Shown one piece after another: positions 19,733-29,281 of a DNA stretch of 64,000 bases. The translations under genes and the position numbers were made by a program. The notes below the pieces were generated by a model. It was not told the DNA's origin. It ran no database searches and saw nothing but the letters and a program-made list of their open reading frames with translations. The stretch lies in assembly GCF_001894825.1 (NCBI RefSeq), contig NZ_BCWY01000006.1, positions 1-64,000 of the forward strand, in the 5' to 3' direction. Numbering within the stretch: position 1 is the stretch's first letter; each line of letters opens with the position of its first letter. This stretch comes from Rhodococcus jostii NBRC 16295 (GTDB lineage: Bacteria; Actinomycetota; Actinomycetes; Mycobacteriales; Mycobacteriaceae).

Positions 19733-20710
19733 CTATACCGAGAAACTCTGCCAGCCTCCGGCCCCCGGCCGGGTCTCGCCGTCGACCGAGATGCCGGACC
19801 CGTCGTGGACCGCGCCGATCCTCGTCCACCCGGCGGGCAGGGGGACGTCGGCGGGAAACGTCGCGGCGAAGCCGTGATCTTCTCCCCCGCTGAGGACCCA
19901 TTCCCAGTAGTCTGCGCCGAGAGCGTCCGCCGCCGCCACCACTTCGGGTGACACGGTCATGTCTGCACGGGTCAGTGACATTCCGACCCGGGACGCCTCG
20001 CAGATGTGGCCGAGATCGGCGAGCAGTCCGTCGGAGATGTCGGTCATCGAGTGGGCGCCTCCGTCGGCGGCGGCCCAGGCGGCGTCGTACGGCGGAGCGG
20101 GGACCCGGTGGGCGGCGAGAAGGGCCGGGAAATCCGAGGATCCTTCGAGCAGCAGTGCGAGCCCGGCTGCCGATCGGCCGAGGTCGCCGGCCACTGCGAC
20201 GACGTCGCGGGGCTTCGCCCCCGACCGCCGGATCGGACTGCGGCCACCCAGATCGCCCAGGACGGTGACGGAAATCACGACCTGCCCGGCCTGCACCAGA
20301 TCGCCGCCGACGACGCCGGCCCCGAGTTCCTCGGCGCCCTCACCGATGCCCGCCGAGATCCCGTCGGCCACGTCGATCGGAGTGTCCGGGGGCAGACCCA
20401 GAGACACCAGGAAGGCTGTCGGCCGCGCACCCATCGCCGCGACGTCGGCCGCGTTCTGTGCGACCGCCTTCCGCCCCACCTCGTGCGGCGACGACCAGTC
20501 GAGCCGAAAGTGCCTGTCCTGCACCAGCATGTCGGCCGACACCGCCACCCGGCCGTCCGCAGCCCGGATGAGGGCGGCGTCGTCTCCCGGTCCGATCAGT
20601 GTGGACTGCGGCTGCACCCGGCCCTCGACCGCTCGGCCGATCACGGCGAACTCGCCGACGTCGGCGACGGTGAGGAGCGGGTTCGGGTCCGGGGAATCCG
20701 TCGATGTGAT
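19733..20710 (-). CDS. thiL: Thiamine-monophosphate kinase, apparent ATC start
   Basis: This enzyme phosphorylates thiamine monophosphate to the active cofactor TPP. PurM-fold motifs are clear: IGPGDDAAL, VSADMLVQDRHF, GGDLVQAG, DISDGLLADLGHI and SGGEDHGFAATF. The first conventional in-frame start is GTG 20644, which gives 303 residues. But the family-conserved GEFAVIGR motif (GEFSLI in E. coli) begins three codons before that GTG. Upstream in frame there is no ATG, GTG or TTG. An ATC at 20710 has a perfect GGAGG (20717-20721) with 6-nt spacing and would give 325 residues. I therefore place the start at ATC; a sequencing error that turned ATG into ATC is the alternative. It heads the thiL-gamma-CA-ung run. 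Confidence 0.9.
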   Translation of the reverse strand: MTSTDSPDPNPLLTVADVGEFAVIGRAVEGRVQPQSTLIGPGDDAALIRAADGRVAVSADMLVQDRHFRLDWSSPHEVGRKAVAQNAADVAAMGARPTAFLVSLGLPPDTPIDVADGISAGIGEGAEELGAGVVGGDLVQAGQVVISVTVLGDLGGRSPIRRSGAKPRDVVAVAGDLGRSAAGLALLLEGSSDFPALLAAHRVPAPPYDAAWAAADGGAHSMTDISDGLLADLGHICEASRVGMSLTRADMTVSPEVVAAADALGADYWEWVLSGGEDHGFAATFPADVPLPAGWTRIGAVHDGSGISVDGETRPGAGGWQSFSV

Positions 20711-20901
20711 GGTGTGCCTCCGTGCGCGCCGTAGTGTCGGGTGGCCCGCGCATCGGCTGTGGGTCCGTCGACGGAATGTGCGACTGCGGTACCTTCTAGC
20801 TGTTGCCGGGACTTCTCGGCACGTGACCGATCAGCGCGCCGAAGCACCCGCGACTCTACCGAGATCCATGCGGCGCGGAGCAGGGAAGGGCCGGAGCGAG
20901 A

Positions 20902-21135
20902 GTGCAAGCGTTCATCCTGATCCAGACGGAAGTCGGCAAGGCTGCGGCAATCGCAACCGAGATCGCGAAGATCACCGGAGTCCGGACCGCCGAGGACGTG
21001 GTCGGACCGTACGACGTGATCGTGCGGGTGTCCGCGGACGAGGTGGCCCCCGTCGTGCAGGAGATCCGTCAGGTCGCCGGCATCACCCGCACCCTCACCT
21101 GCGACGTCCCCCAGAAGTCTGCGAACAAGAACTGA
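20902..21135 (+). CDS. Stand-alone Lrp/AsnC ligand-binding (RAM) domain protein
   Basis: This 77-residue protein consists only of the alpha/beta ligand-binding domain of Lrp/AsnC regulators (QAFILIQTEVGKAAAIA ... VVGPYDVIVRVSADEV ... GITRTLTCDV), with no helix-turn-helix. Such proteins form rings that bind amino acids or other small ligands; their role here is unknown. It starts at GTG 20902 with GGAG 5 nt upstream. It is divergent from thiL and 2 bp from the DUF3515 gene, so those two are probably one transcript. Confidence 0.85.
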   Translation: MQAFILIQTEVGKAAAIATEIAKITGVRTAEDVVGPYDVIVRVSADEVAPVVQEIRQVAGITRTLTCDVPQKSANKN

Positions 21136-21137
21136 GC

Positions 21138-21734
21138 ATGTCCGACCTCGAACCCGAACAGAACACTCCCGCCGGCGACTCCGACGCGGCTCCGCCGGAG
21201 CGCCGGAATCCGGCACTCATCGCCACGGCGGTGGCGCTCCCGGTGGCCCTGGTCATCGGCATCGTCGTCGCCGCCGTGTTCGCCGGACGCAATCCGGTGA
21301 AGGAACCCGTGTCTCTGGGCCCGGTGCCCGCGCCGGCGTCCGGTTCGGCGGAGTGCGCCACCCTGATGGCCGGTCTCCCCGATGCCCTGGGCGACTACAC
21401 GAGAGCAGAACTCACCGAACCGGCCCCGGAGGCGACCGCCGCGTGGCAGCCCGCCGAGGGTGAACCACTCGTGTTGCGGTGCGGACTGGATCGTCCCGCG
21501 GAGTTCGATCAGGCCTCGCCGCTCCAGGTGATCGACGGAGTCCAGTGGTTCGAGATCTCGGGTGAGAGCGCCGGCATCGATGCGAGCAGCTGGTTCGCCG
21601 TCGACCGTGGCGTGTACGTCGGACTGACGGTCCCGACCGGGGTGGGCCCGACGCCGCTCCAGGACATTTCCGGTGCGGTGTCGCAGGCGTTGCCGCAGAA
21701 GCCCCTCGATCCGGCGCCCGTCGCGAATCCGTGA
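21138..21734 (+). CDS. DUF3515 membrane-anchored protein
   Basis: This 198-residue actinobacterial protein has one N-terminal transmembrane helix (about residues 26-49, ALIATAVALPVALVIGIVVAAVF). It is followed by a Pro/Ala-rich linker and an extracytoplasmic domain with two cysteines (SAECATLMAGLP and VLRCGLDR) likely to form a disulphide. It matches the DUF3515 family (Rv2980 in the equivalent position). The function is not known. Its neighbour ddl is convergent, 19 bp away. Confidence 0.83.
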   Translation: MSDLEPEQNTPAGDSDAAPPERRNPALIATAVALPVALVIGIVVAAVFAGRNPVKEPVSLGPVPAPASGSAECATLMAGLPDALGDYTRAELTEPAPEATAAWQPAEGEPLVLRCGLDRPAEFDQASPLQVIDGVQWFEISGESAGIDASSWFAVDRGVYVGLTVPTGVGPTPLQDISGAVSQALPQKPLDPAPVANP

Positions 21735-21753
21735 TCGCCGGACCGCCGCTCCT

Positions 21754-22860
21754 CTAGCGCAGGCCGATGCCGCGCGCGAGGGCCGTGTCGACGAGGGTCG
21801 AGACGAGGGTGCCGTAGTCGACACCGACCGCACCCCACATGCGCGGGTACATCGAGATCGACGTGAATCCCGGCATCGTGTTGATCTCGTTGATCACGGG
21901 ACCTTCCTCGGTCACGAAGAAGTCGACGCGGGCGAGGCCTTGGCAGTCGAGCGCCGCGAATGCGCGCACCGCGAGTGCACGGATCTCCTCGCTGACCGAT
22001 TCGTCGAGTTTCGCGGGCACATCGAATTCGCACACGTCGTCGAGGTATTTGCTGTCGAAGTCGTAGAACGTCTCGTCGTCGGCGGACGCTTCCGGCATCC
22101 GGATCTCTGCGATGACGCTGGCCCGGACCTCACCGTCCGGGAATTCGAGGACTCCGCACTCGACCTCGCGGCCGGTGATACCCGATTCGACGATCACCTT
22201 CGGGTCGTGCAGCCGGGCGTGGGCGATGGCGTCGTCGAGCGCGGCCCAGTCGGCCACCCGGGTGATACCGATGGACGATCCGCCGCGGGCCGGCTTCACG
22301 AATACCGGGAGGTGCAGGCGGGACTTCTGCTCGTCGGTCAGTGTGACGGTTCCGGGACGCAGGACCACCTGGAACCCGATGGGCAGGCCTTCCGCGGCGA
22401 GCAGCTTCTTCGTGAACTCCTTGTCCATGCCCGCGGCGCTCGCCAGCACGCCGGGACCGACGTACGGGACACCGGCGAGTTCGAGCAGGCCCTGGATGGT
22501 GCCGTCCTCGCCGTAGGCGCCGTGGAGGACAGGGAAGACGACGTCGACCGAGGCCAGGATCTTTCCTGCCTCGCCGTCGTCGAGGGCGACGAGGTCACCG
22601 GAACGGGTGGGGTCGGCGGTGAGTGCGAGTGCGGACCCGTCGGAGTCGACGCTGGGCAGGGCCCGGCCGCGAATGGACAGTGTCTCGGGGTCGGTCGAGC
22701 CGAGGACCCACGAGCCCTCGGTGGTGATGCCGATCGGCACCACCTCGTACCGTTCCGGGTCGAGGTTCCTCAGGACGCTGCCGGCCGACACACAGGACAC
22801 GGAATGTTCGTTGCTGCGGCCACCGAAGATGACGGCTACCCGGGTACGCGGTTTACTCAC
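21754..22860 (-). CDS. ddl: D-alanine--D-alanine ligase
   Basis: This ATP-grasp ligase makes D-Ala-D-Ala for peptidoglycan precursors and is the target of D-cycloserine. The 368-residue product has the N-terminal [54 protein letters not shown], and the metal-binding end [21 protein letters not shown]. It starts at GTG 22860. It follows the gpsA-lyase pair on the same strand with a 94-bp gap. In M. tuberculosis gpsA and ddlA are direct neighbours; the lyase gene is inserted here. Confidence 0.97.
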   Translation of the reverse strand: MSKPRTRVAVIFGGRSNEHSVSCVSAGSVLRNLDPERYEVVPIGITTEGSWVLGSTDPETLSIRGRALPSVDSDGSALALTADPTRSGDLVALDDGEAGKILASVDVVFPVLHGAYGEDGTIQGLLELAGVPYVGPGVLASAAGMDKEFTKKLLAAEGLPIGFQVVLRPGTVTLTDEQKSRLHLPVFVKPARGGSSIGITRVADWAALDDAIAHARLHDPKVIVESGITGREVECGVLEFPDGEVRASVIAEIRMPEASADDETFYDFDSKYLDDVCEFDVPAKLDESVSEEIRALAVRAFAALDCQGLARVDFFVTEEGPVINEINTMPGFTSISMYPRMWGAVGVDYGTLVSTLVDTALARGIGLR

Positions 22861-22954
22861 GACACAAACCGTACCGTCGCCGTGACCCGCTCACCGAACC
22901 CACCTCTCCTCGCATTTCCTTCGCCGACCTCACGACACACCGGTCCCCGCAGCC

Positions 22955-24079
22955 TCACAGTGCGGACAGCGCCCGCTCGAGATCGGCCACGACGTCGTCG
23001 GTGTCCTCGATTCCACACGAGATCCGCACGAACCCGTCGGGTACGGGGTCGCCCCACCGCGCCCGGCGGTCGGCGCTGGTGTGGATGCCGCCGAAGCTCG
23101 TCGCCGGCACGAGGAGCTCACTGGCTGCCACGAGCTGATGGAACTGCGCGGCGGTATCCAGCTCGAAGCTCACGAGCCCACCGAATCGACGCATCTGACC
23201 GGAGGCGACGGCGTACGCGGGATCACCGGGAAGACCCGGGTACCGCACGCGGTGGGCGGCCGGGTGCGACTCGAGCAGGCCTGCGACAGCCAGGGCGTTG
23301 GCGCACTGACGCTCGAAACGCAGACCCGCCGTTCCGAGGCTCCGGTGGGCGAGCCACGTCTCGAACGGCCCCAGCACCGTTCCGGACAGCGCCCGCTCGC
23401 GCTCCATCCCGGCCAGGAAATCCGCATCCGATGCGGCGATGTAACCCATGAGGAGGTCGCTGTGACCACTCAAAGCCTTTGTGCCGCTGGCAACTACCAC
23501 GTCAGCGCCCAGCGCGAGCGGTTGCTGGCCGAGCGGGGTGGCGGTCGTGTTGTCCACCACGAGAACGGCGCCGGCGATCGCGCACTGCTCCGACACCGCG
23601 CGCAGGTCCACCACGTCGAGAGACGGGTTGGACGGGGTCTCCGCCACCACGACCGTCGTCCCCTCGGCGGAGGCGAGCAGCGCGGCGGCGGTCTCGCCGG
23701 CCATGTCGGCCGTCTTCAATTCGTGCACGGTGATGCCCATCGGCTCCAGCCGCTCGCGGGCGTACGCGCGCACCTGGTAGTAGCCGTCGGACGGAACGAC
23801 CACGGTGTCGCCTGCGGTGAGCAGGCTCCTCAGCACGACGGTGACCGCCGACATCCCGGAGCCGACGACGAGCGCGCCCGCGGCGCCCTCGAGCGTCGCC
23901 AGCGCCGACTCGAGGTCGCGCCAGCCCGGATTGGAAGCCCGGGCATAGGTGTCGGATTCGGTTCCCTCATCTGCGCTCAGTTGATACGGAGCCGCGAAAA
24001 CCGGCCCCCGCTGCATCGGCGATCCGGGAATATGTTCTGCTGCAACCGCTTTGACGCAGCGGGTGGAATCACCACTCAC
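22955..24079 (-). CDS. Trans-sulfuration enzyme, cystathionine gamma-lyase-like
   Basis: This PLP-dependent Cys/Met metabolism enzyme has 374 residues, normal for the family. The PLP-binding site is SGTKALSGHSD (Schiff-base Lys), and VVDNTTATPLGQQPLALGAD and RASNPGWRDLESALATLEG are the usual flanking blocks. Lyase versus synthase activity cannot be settled by eye. The N-terminus (HIPGSPMQRGPVFAAPYQLS) resembles actinobacterial cystathionine gamma-lyases. It starts at GTG 24079, 4 bp after the gpsA stop, with GGAG upstream inside gpsA, so it is co-translated with gpsA. A longer frame to 24394 would lie within gpsA and is rejected. Confidence 0.88.
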   Translation of the reverse strand: MSGDSTRCVKAVAAEHIPGSPMQRGPVFAAPYQLSADEGTESDTYARASNPGWRDLESALATLEGAAGALVVGSGMSAVTVVLRSLLTAGDTVVVPSDGYYQVRAYARERLEPMGITVHELKTADMAGETAAALLASAEGTTVVVAETPSNPSLDVVDLRAVSEQCAIAGAVLVVDNTTATPLGQQPLALGADVVVASGTKALSGHSDLLMGYIAASDADFLAGMERERALSGTVLGPFETWLAHRSLGTAGLRFERQCANALAVAGLLESHPAAHRVRYPGLPGDPAYAVASGQMRRFGGLVSFELDTAAQFHQLVAASELLVPATSFGGIHTSADRRARWGDPVPDGFVRISCGIEDTDDVVADLERALSAL

Positions 24080-24083
24080 GAGT

Positions 24084-25082
24084 TCACTCCGGCTTCGTAC
24101 GGCGGCCGAGCAACTGGCCGATCGCGTCCTGCACCGCGAGACCCTCATGGCACACCCGGTGCACGGCATCGGTGAGCGGCATCTCGACGTCGTAACTGGC
24201 CGCGAGAGCCCGCACCGAGGAGCACGATTTGACGCCCTCCGCGACCTGGCCGTGGGTGGCAGCCTGGGCGCTCTCGATCGAACCGCCCTGACCGAGACGC
24301 TCTCCGAACGACCGATTCCGCGACAGCGGTGACGTGCAGGTGGCAACCAGATCGCCCACTCCGGCGAGGCCCGCGAGGGTGGCGGGCTTCGCACCGAGCG
24401 CGACTCCCAGCCGGATGATCTCGGCGAGACCGCGAGTGATGATGCTGGCGATCGTGTTCTCTCCCAGACCGATTCCCGACGCCATCCCGCACGCGAGCGC
24501 GATCACGTTCTTGCAGGCGCCGCCGATCTCGCAACCGATGACGTCCGAGTTCGTGTACGGGCGGAAGTATCCGGTGGCCGACGCCTTCTGCAGTGCGAGC
24601 GCCCGCGTCGAATCCGTGCACGCGACGACCGTGGCCGCCGGCTGACCGATCGCGATCTCCCGGGCCAGGTTGGGCCCGGACAGCACGGCGACGCGCCCCG
24701 GGTCGGCGCCGGTGACCTGAATGATCACCTGGCTCATCCGCATGAGGGTGCCCGTCTCGATTCCCTTGGCGAGACTGAGCATGGTCGCGTCCTCGGGAAT
24801 CATCGGACTCCAGACCTGCAGGTTGTCGCGCAGAGACTGCGACGGCACCGCGAGGACGACGATGTCGGCGCCGTCGAGGGCCGCCCGGGCGTCGTCGGTG
24901 GCGGTCAACGACGGAGGCAGGGCGATGCCCGGCAGGTAGTCCGCGTTCTCGTGCCGCGTGACGATCGACTCGGCGACCTCACCGCGTCGCGCCCACATGG
25001 TGACGTCGGTCCCGGCGTCGGCCAGAACCTTCGCAAAAGCCGTCCCCCATGAACCCGCTCCCAGTACCGCAGCCTTGCTCAC
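24084..25082 (-). CDS. gpsA: Glycerol-3-phosphate dehydrogenase [NAD(P)+]
   Basis: This enzyme reduces dihydroxyacetone phosphate to sn-glycerol-3-phosphate for phospholipid synthesis. The 332-residue protein has the dinucleotide fold [19 protein letters not shown], the catalytic Lys region [16 protein letters not shown], and [24 protein letters not shown] start it at GTG 25082 ([10 protein letters not shown]) with GAGGGGG upstream. The frame stays open to 25241, but the extra 53 residues do not resemble the family. It is divergent from fbiD. Confidence 0.96.
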   Translation of the reverse strand: MSKAAVLGAGSWGTAFAKVLADAGTDVTMWARRGEVAESIVTRHENADYLPGIALPPSLTATDDARAALDGADIVVLAVPSQSLRDNLQVWSPMIPEDATMLSLAKGIETGTLMRMSQVIIQVTGADPGRVAVLSGPNLAREIAIGQPAATVVACTDSTRALALQKASATGYFRPYTNSDVIGCEIGGACKNVIALACGMASGIGLGENTIASIITRGLAEIIRLGVALGAKPATLAGLAGVGDLVATCTSPLSRNRSFGERLGQGGSIESAQAATHGQVAEGVKSCSSVRALAASYDVEMPLTDAVHRVCHEGLAVQDAIGQLLGRRTKPE

Positions 25083-25233
25083 ACAGCCCCCTCGTCGTTC
25101 GTTTCCCGATACATCGCCCACAGTATTGCCGATGCCGAGGTCGGGCGCTGCCCCGCTACCAAACCTCACTTGCCGCTCGACCGGGGAGCGGGCGCTCGGA
25201 GCACCACTGCGCGCGGACTGGCAAGATATCGGC

Positions 25234-25956
25234 ATGAGCACAGCGACCCGATCCGTGGCGCCGCGCGCCCACGTACTCGTCGCCGTGAAGGAACTTCACG
25301 CAGCCAAGACGCGACTGTCGGGTGTCTTCGACACGGCCGACCGCACCGGTCTGGTGCTGTCGATGCTCCGCGACACCCTGTCGGTGGTCCGCGACGTCGC
25401 AACCGTCGTGGGTGTCACCGTCGTCACGCCGGACCCCGCGGTGGCCCGGCTCGCGCGCAGCGTCGGCGCGCACGTCTACGCCGATCCCGCCCCCGTCGCC
25501 GCGGAGAACCGGGAGGACGAGGCCGGGACCGAGCACAGTCTCAACGCGGCACTGTCGGCGGCGGCCGAGCACGTCCGCCGCAACGAGCGCGGAGTGGATG
25601 TCGTCGCCCTGCAGGCAGATCTTCCGTCCCTGCGCGGAGGTGAATTCCGCGAAGCACTCGCGGCGGCGAGAACCGGTGGCAGGTCGGTGGTCGTCGACCA
25701 CCACGGCACCGGAACCGCGGCGCTGTTCTCCTGTGATCCGGCAGTTCCGCTCGATCCCCGGTTCGGGCCGGGTTCGGCGAAGCGGCATCTCGAGTCGGGG
25801 GCGCGCCGCCTCGACGGGCACTGGCCGGGACTGCGGACCGACGTCGACACCGCCGACGACCTCGACGCCGCGCAGGCTCTCGGCGTCGGACCTGCGACGC
25901 GAGCGGCACTCGACGCTCTCGCCCACACCACTCCCTCGCGCTGCGGAAACGAATAG
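25234..25956 (+). CDS. fbiD: Phosphoenolpyruvate/2-phospho-L-lactate guanylyltransferase (F420 synthesis)
   Basis: This protein (240 residues, CofC/FbiD family) activates phosphoenolpyruvate or 2-phospholactate with GTP for coenzyme F420 synthesis. The NTP-transferase segments are [64 protein letters not shown] and [12 protein letters not shown], all typical. In mycobacteria FbiD uses phosphoenolpyruvate, and I infer the same here. ATG 25234 is chosen because earlier starts lie inside gpsA or its promoter region. ppk follows after 68 bp on the same strand, as in mycobacteria (Rv2983-Rv2984). Confidence 0.9.
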   Translation: MSTATRSVAPRAHVLVAVKELHAAKTRLSGVFDTADRTGLVLSMLRDTLSVVRDVATVVGVTVVTPDPAVARLARSVGAHVYADPAPVAAENREDEAGTEHSLNAALSAAAEHVRRNERGVDVVALQADLPSLRGGEFREALAAARTGGRSVVVDHHGTGTAALFSCDPAVPLDPRFGPGSAKRHLESGARRLDGHWPGLRTDVDTADDLDAAQALGVGPATRAALDALAHTTPSRCGNE

Positions 25957-26024
25957 GCTCCGGGCGCCGAGTGAATTTGCGCCATCGATTGTCCGTGGCC
26001 GAATTCTCGAGGGATGATCGTGGG

Positions 26025-28238
26025 GTGAGTAATCGTGAAGCACTCGACCAGCAGACCGACGTCGACCGTAGGGACGGCAGGAACGGAACCCGCGAGGGCA
26101 CCATCACACCGAACCCCACGAGCGTTCCGATGGCTCCCCCTGCTGCGACCAGTGCACTCACCAGCGCCCTGATCGACGGGCTCCCCGAAGATCGTTACCT
26201 GAACCGCGAACTCAGCTGGCTCGATTTCAACGCCCGGGTTCTCGCCCTCGCCGAGGACACGTCGCTCCCGTTGCTCGAGCGCGCGAAATTCCTCGCCATC
26301 TTCGCGTCCAATCTGGACGAGTTCTTCATGGTCCGGGTCGCGGGGCTCAAGCGTCGCGACGAGACCGGACTGTCCGTGCGGTCCGCCGACGGCCTCTCCC
26401 CGCGCGAACAGCTCTCGCTGATCGCGACCCGGACGCAAGAGATCTCGGAGAAGGCCGCGCGGGTGTTCCTCGACTCCGTCCTTCCGGCGCTTGCCGCCGA
26501 AGGGATCTCCATCATCGGGTGGGCCGATCTCACCGACGACGACCGTGAGCGCCTGTCCGTGCATTTCCAGGACCAGATCTTCCCGGTCCTCACTCCCCTC
26601 GCCGTCGACCACGCCCACCCGTTCCCCTATATCAGCGGCCTGAGCCTCAACCTCGCGGTGACGGTGAAGGATGCGGTGACGGGCGGCGAACACTTTGCGA
26701 GGGTCAAGGTTCCGGACAACGTGGGACGGTTCGTCCGAGTCCGCCGCAACGAGACTCCGTCCTCCATCGACGCGTTCCTGCCGTTGGAAGATCTGATCTC
26801 CGCTCACCTCGACATGCTCTTCCCGGGCATGGAGATCGTGGAGCACCACGCGTTCCGGATCACGCGCAACGCCGATTTCGAGGTCGAGGAGGATCGCGAC
26901 GAAGATCTCCTGCAGGCGCTCGAGCGTGAGCTGGCGCGCCGCCGCTTCGGTTCTCCGGTGCGGCTCGAGGTCGCGGACGACATGACCGAGCACATGCTCG
27001 AACTGCTGCTGCGCGAACTCGACGTCGATCCCGGCGACGTCATCCAGGTTCCCGGCCTGCTGGATCTGTCGTGCCTCTGGCAGGTGTACGCCGTCGACCG
27101 CCCGGCACTCAAGGACGCGCCGTTCGTTCCGGCAACGCACCCCGCGTTCGGCGAGCGCGAGACTCCCAAGAGCGTCTTCTCCACCCTGCGCGATGGCGAC
27201 GTCCTGGTCCACCACCCGTACGACTCGTTCTCCACGAGCGTCCAGCGCTTCATCGAACAGGCCGCCGCCGACCCCCAGGTGCTGGCGATCAAGCAGACCC
27301 TGTACCGCACCTCGGGTGACTCCCCCATCGTCGACGCGCTGGTCGCCGCAGCGGAGGCGGGCAAACAGGTTGTGGCACTGGTCGAGATCAAGGCGCGATT
27401 CGACGAGCAGGCCAACATCAAGTGGGCCCGCAAGCTCGAACACGCGGGCGTACACGTGGTGTACGGACTCGTCGGGCTCAAGACCCACTGCAAGACGTGC
27501 CTCGTCGTTCGTCGCGAAGGCTCCACCATCCGGCGTTACTGCCACATCGGAACCGGCAACTACAACCCGAAGACCGCCCGGCTGTACGAAGACATCGGAC
27601 TGCTCACCGCGGCGCCCGAGATCGGCGCCGACCTCACGGACCTGTTCAATTCCCTCACCGGTTATTCGCGGAAGACGCAGTACCGCAACCTCCTCGTCGC
27701 GCCCTACGGTGTGCGCCGGGGAATCGTCGAGCGGATCGACGCCGAGGTGGCGCACCAGTTGCGGGGTGACGAGGCCGGAATCCGACTCAAGGCCAATGCG
27801 TTGGTCGACGAACAGGTCATCGACGCGCTCTACCGCGCATCCAAGGCCGGTGTGCGCGTCGAGATCGTCGTCCGCAGCATCTGCGCTCTCAAACCCGGGG
27901 TTCCCGACCTGAGCGAGAACATCCACGTCCGGTCCGTCCTCGGGCGGTTCCTCGAGCATTCCCGCGTGTTCCACTTCCGCGGCGCGGACGAATACTGGAT
28001 CGGCAGCGCCGACATGATGCACCGCAACCTCGACCGCCGCGTCGAGGTCATGGCGCAGGTGAAAGATCCTCGCCTCACTGCTCAAATCGGCGAGATCCTC
28101 GATTCGGCGCTCGACCCCTCCACGCGGTGCTGGGCTCTCGGACCCGACGGCCGGTGGGTTCCGTCGCCGGCGCACGGCGAGGACGTCCGCGACCATCAGG
28201 AGGCCATGATGCGCAAGCGAATGGGCACCGGATCCTGA
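26025..28238 (+). CDS. ppk: Polyphosphate kinase 1
   Basis: This enzyme polymerises the gamma-phosphate of ATP into inorganic polyphosphate at the membrane. The 737-residue product shows the N-terminal [17 protein letters not shown], the ATP-binding head, and the two phospholipase-D-like catalytic halves. Active-site histidines lie in [16 protein letters not shown] (phosphohistidine) and [22 protein letters not shown] 26025 is preferred over 25971. Both leave a disordered, poorly conserved N-terminal ~60 residues before the conserved domain, so the start is not certain. mutT1 follows after 33 bp. Confidence 0.97.
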   Translation: MSNREALDQQTDVDRRDGRNGTREGTITPNPTSVPMAPPAATSALTSALIDGLPEDRYLNRELSWLDFNARVLALAEDTSLPLLERAKFLAIFASNLDEFFMVRVAGLKRRDETGLSVRSADGLSPREQLSLIATRTQEISEKAARVFLDSVLPALAAEGISIIGWADLTDDDRERLSVHFQDQIFPVLTPLAVDHAHPFPYISGLSLNLAVTVKDAVTGGEHFARVKVPDNVGRFVRVRRNETPSSIDAFLPLEDLISAHLDMLFPGMEIVEHHAFRITRNADFEVEEDRDEDLLQALERELARRRFGSPVRLEVADDMTEHMLELLLRELDVDPGDVIQVPGLLDLSCLWQVYAVDRPALKDAPFVPATHPAFGERETPKSVFSTLRDGDVLVHHPYDSFSTSVQRFIEQAAADPQVLAIKQTLYRTSGDSPIVDALVAAAEAGKQVVALVEIKARFDEQANIKWARKLEHAGVHVVYGLVGLKTHCKTCLVVRREGSTIRRYCHIGTGNYNPKTARLYEDIGLLTAAPEIGADLTDLFNSLTGYSRKTQYRNLLVAPYGVRRGIVERIDAEVAHQLRGDEAGIRLKANALVDEQVIDALYRASKAGVRVEIVVRSICALKPGVPDLSENIHVRSVLGRFLEHSRVFHFRGADEYWIGSADMMHRNLDRRVEVMAQVKDPRLTAQIGEILDSALDPSTRCWALGPDGRWVPSPAHGEDVRDHQEAMMRKRMGTGS

Positions 28239-28271
28239 TCGCGCGAATCCGCGGCAGAAGGAAGGAACTCG

Positions 28272-29207
28272 GTGAGCAGTTCACCCGGCAAACCGGTCAA
28301 AGCCAATATCTTCGCCGCCGGAGCAGTGCTGTGGCGAAAGTCTCCCGATAATCCCGACGAGATCGAGATCGCGCTCATTCACCGGCCCAAATACGAGGAC
28401 TGGTCATTTCCCAAGGGAAAACTCGACCCCGGCGAGACCGCTGTCGTGGCCGCATTGCGGGAAGTGGAAGAGGAGACGGGTATCCGCGGGCGCCTCGGGA
28501 GGCACCTCGGCGCTTTGACGTATCCGATACCGGGGCATCGCCGTTTGAAACGAGTGGAGTACTGGGCGGCCGAGGTCCGCGACGGTGAATTCGCTGCCAA
28601 CAGCGAAGTGGACGAAATGCGGTGGCTTCCCGTATCCGAGGTAGCCGACGCACTGTCGTATCCCATGGATCGCAAGATGCTCCGCCGATTCACGGCTCAG
28701 CCGCCCGACACGGCAACAGTTCTTCTGGTGCGGCATGCGAAGGCCGGAAGCCGGAAACGCTACAAGGGTGACGACACCACCCGCCCCTTGGATGCGAACG
28801 GCCGGCTCCAGGCCGACGCGCTCATCGCACAACTCGACGCCTTCGGAGCCACCGACATCACGTCCGCCGATCGGACGCGGTGCACGCAGACGGTCGAACC
28901 GCTGGCCCGCGCCCTGGACACGACCGTCCGGTTGGATCCGCTGCTGACCGAGGAGAGCTACACCGCCGACCCGGCGGCCACCCGCACCCGGGTCCGCAAG
29001 ATCGCTGCTCTCGGCGGAGTTCAGGTGATCTGCAGTCAGGGCGGCGTCATTCCCGATCTGCTCGAGTGGTGGGCGGAGAACGACGGCGTCGCCCTTCCCC
29101 CGGCACGGAACAGAAAAGCGAGCACCTGGGTGCTGTCGCTGTCCGGCGGCAAACTCATCGCCGCCGACCACATCGACAGTCCCCTACCCCCGTCGCGCAA
29201 GGACTGA
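28272..29207 (+). CDS. mutT1: MutT1: Nudix hydrolase fused to a histidine phosphatase
   Basis: This 311-residue two-domain sanitation enzyme removes 8-oxo-(d)GTP from the nucleotide pool. The N-terminal Nudix box is complete (G-K-L-D-P-G-E-T followed by REVEEETGI, about residues 48-71). The C-terminal domain begins near residue 148 with the phosphohistidine motif LLVRHAKAG and has the second ARNRKASTW block. In mycobacterial MutT1 the Nudix part converts 8-oxo-GTP to the diphosphate and the phosphatase part takes it to the monophosphate. It starts at GTG 28272 with GAAGGA upstream and is downstream of ppk in the same order as in mycobacteria. Confidence 0.95.
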   Translation: MSSSPGKPVKANIFAAGAVLWRKSPDNPDEIEIALIHRPKYEDWSFPKGKLDPGETAVVAALREVEEETGIRGRLGRHLGALTYPIPGHRRLKRVEYWAAEVRDGEFAANSEVDEMRWLPVSEVADALSYPMDRKMLRRFTAQPPDTATVLLVRHAKAGSRKRYKGDDTTRPLDANGRLQADALIAQLDAFGATDITSADRTRCTQTVEPLARALDTTVRLDPLLTEESYTADPAATRTRVRKIAALGGVQVICSQGGVIPDLLEWWAENDGVALPPARNRKASTWVLSLSGGKLIAADHIDSPLPPSRKD

Positions 29208-29213
29208 GCGCCT

Positions 29214-29256
29214 ACACAGACAGGCGCCGACCCCAGGGGTCGGCGCCTGTCTGTGT
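29214..29256. terminator. Bidirectional terminator-like hairpin, mutT1/hupB
   Basis: A perfect 20-bp stem (29214-29233 with 29237-29256) with a 3-base loop lies between the convergent ends of mutT1 and hupB. There is no T tract on either side, which is common for actinobacterial hairpin terminators. Confidence 0.85.
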
Positions 29257-29281
29257 TCAAGCAGTCCTGCGTGCGCTGGTA

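Noticed and set aside
25476-28196. 906-codon minus-strand frame opposite ppk
   Set aside because: Antisense shadow of ppk and fbiD; no recognisable protein features.
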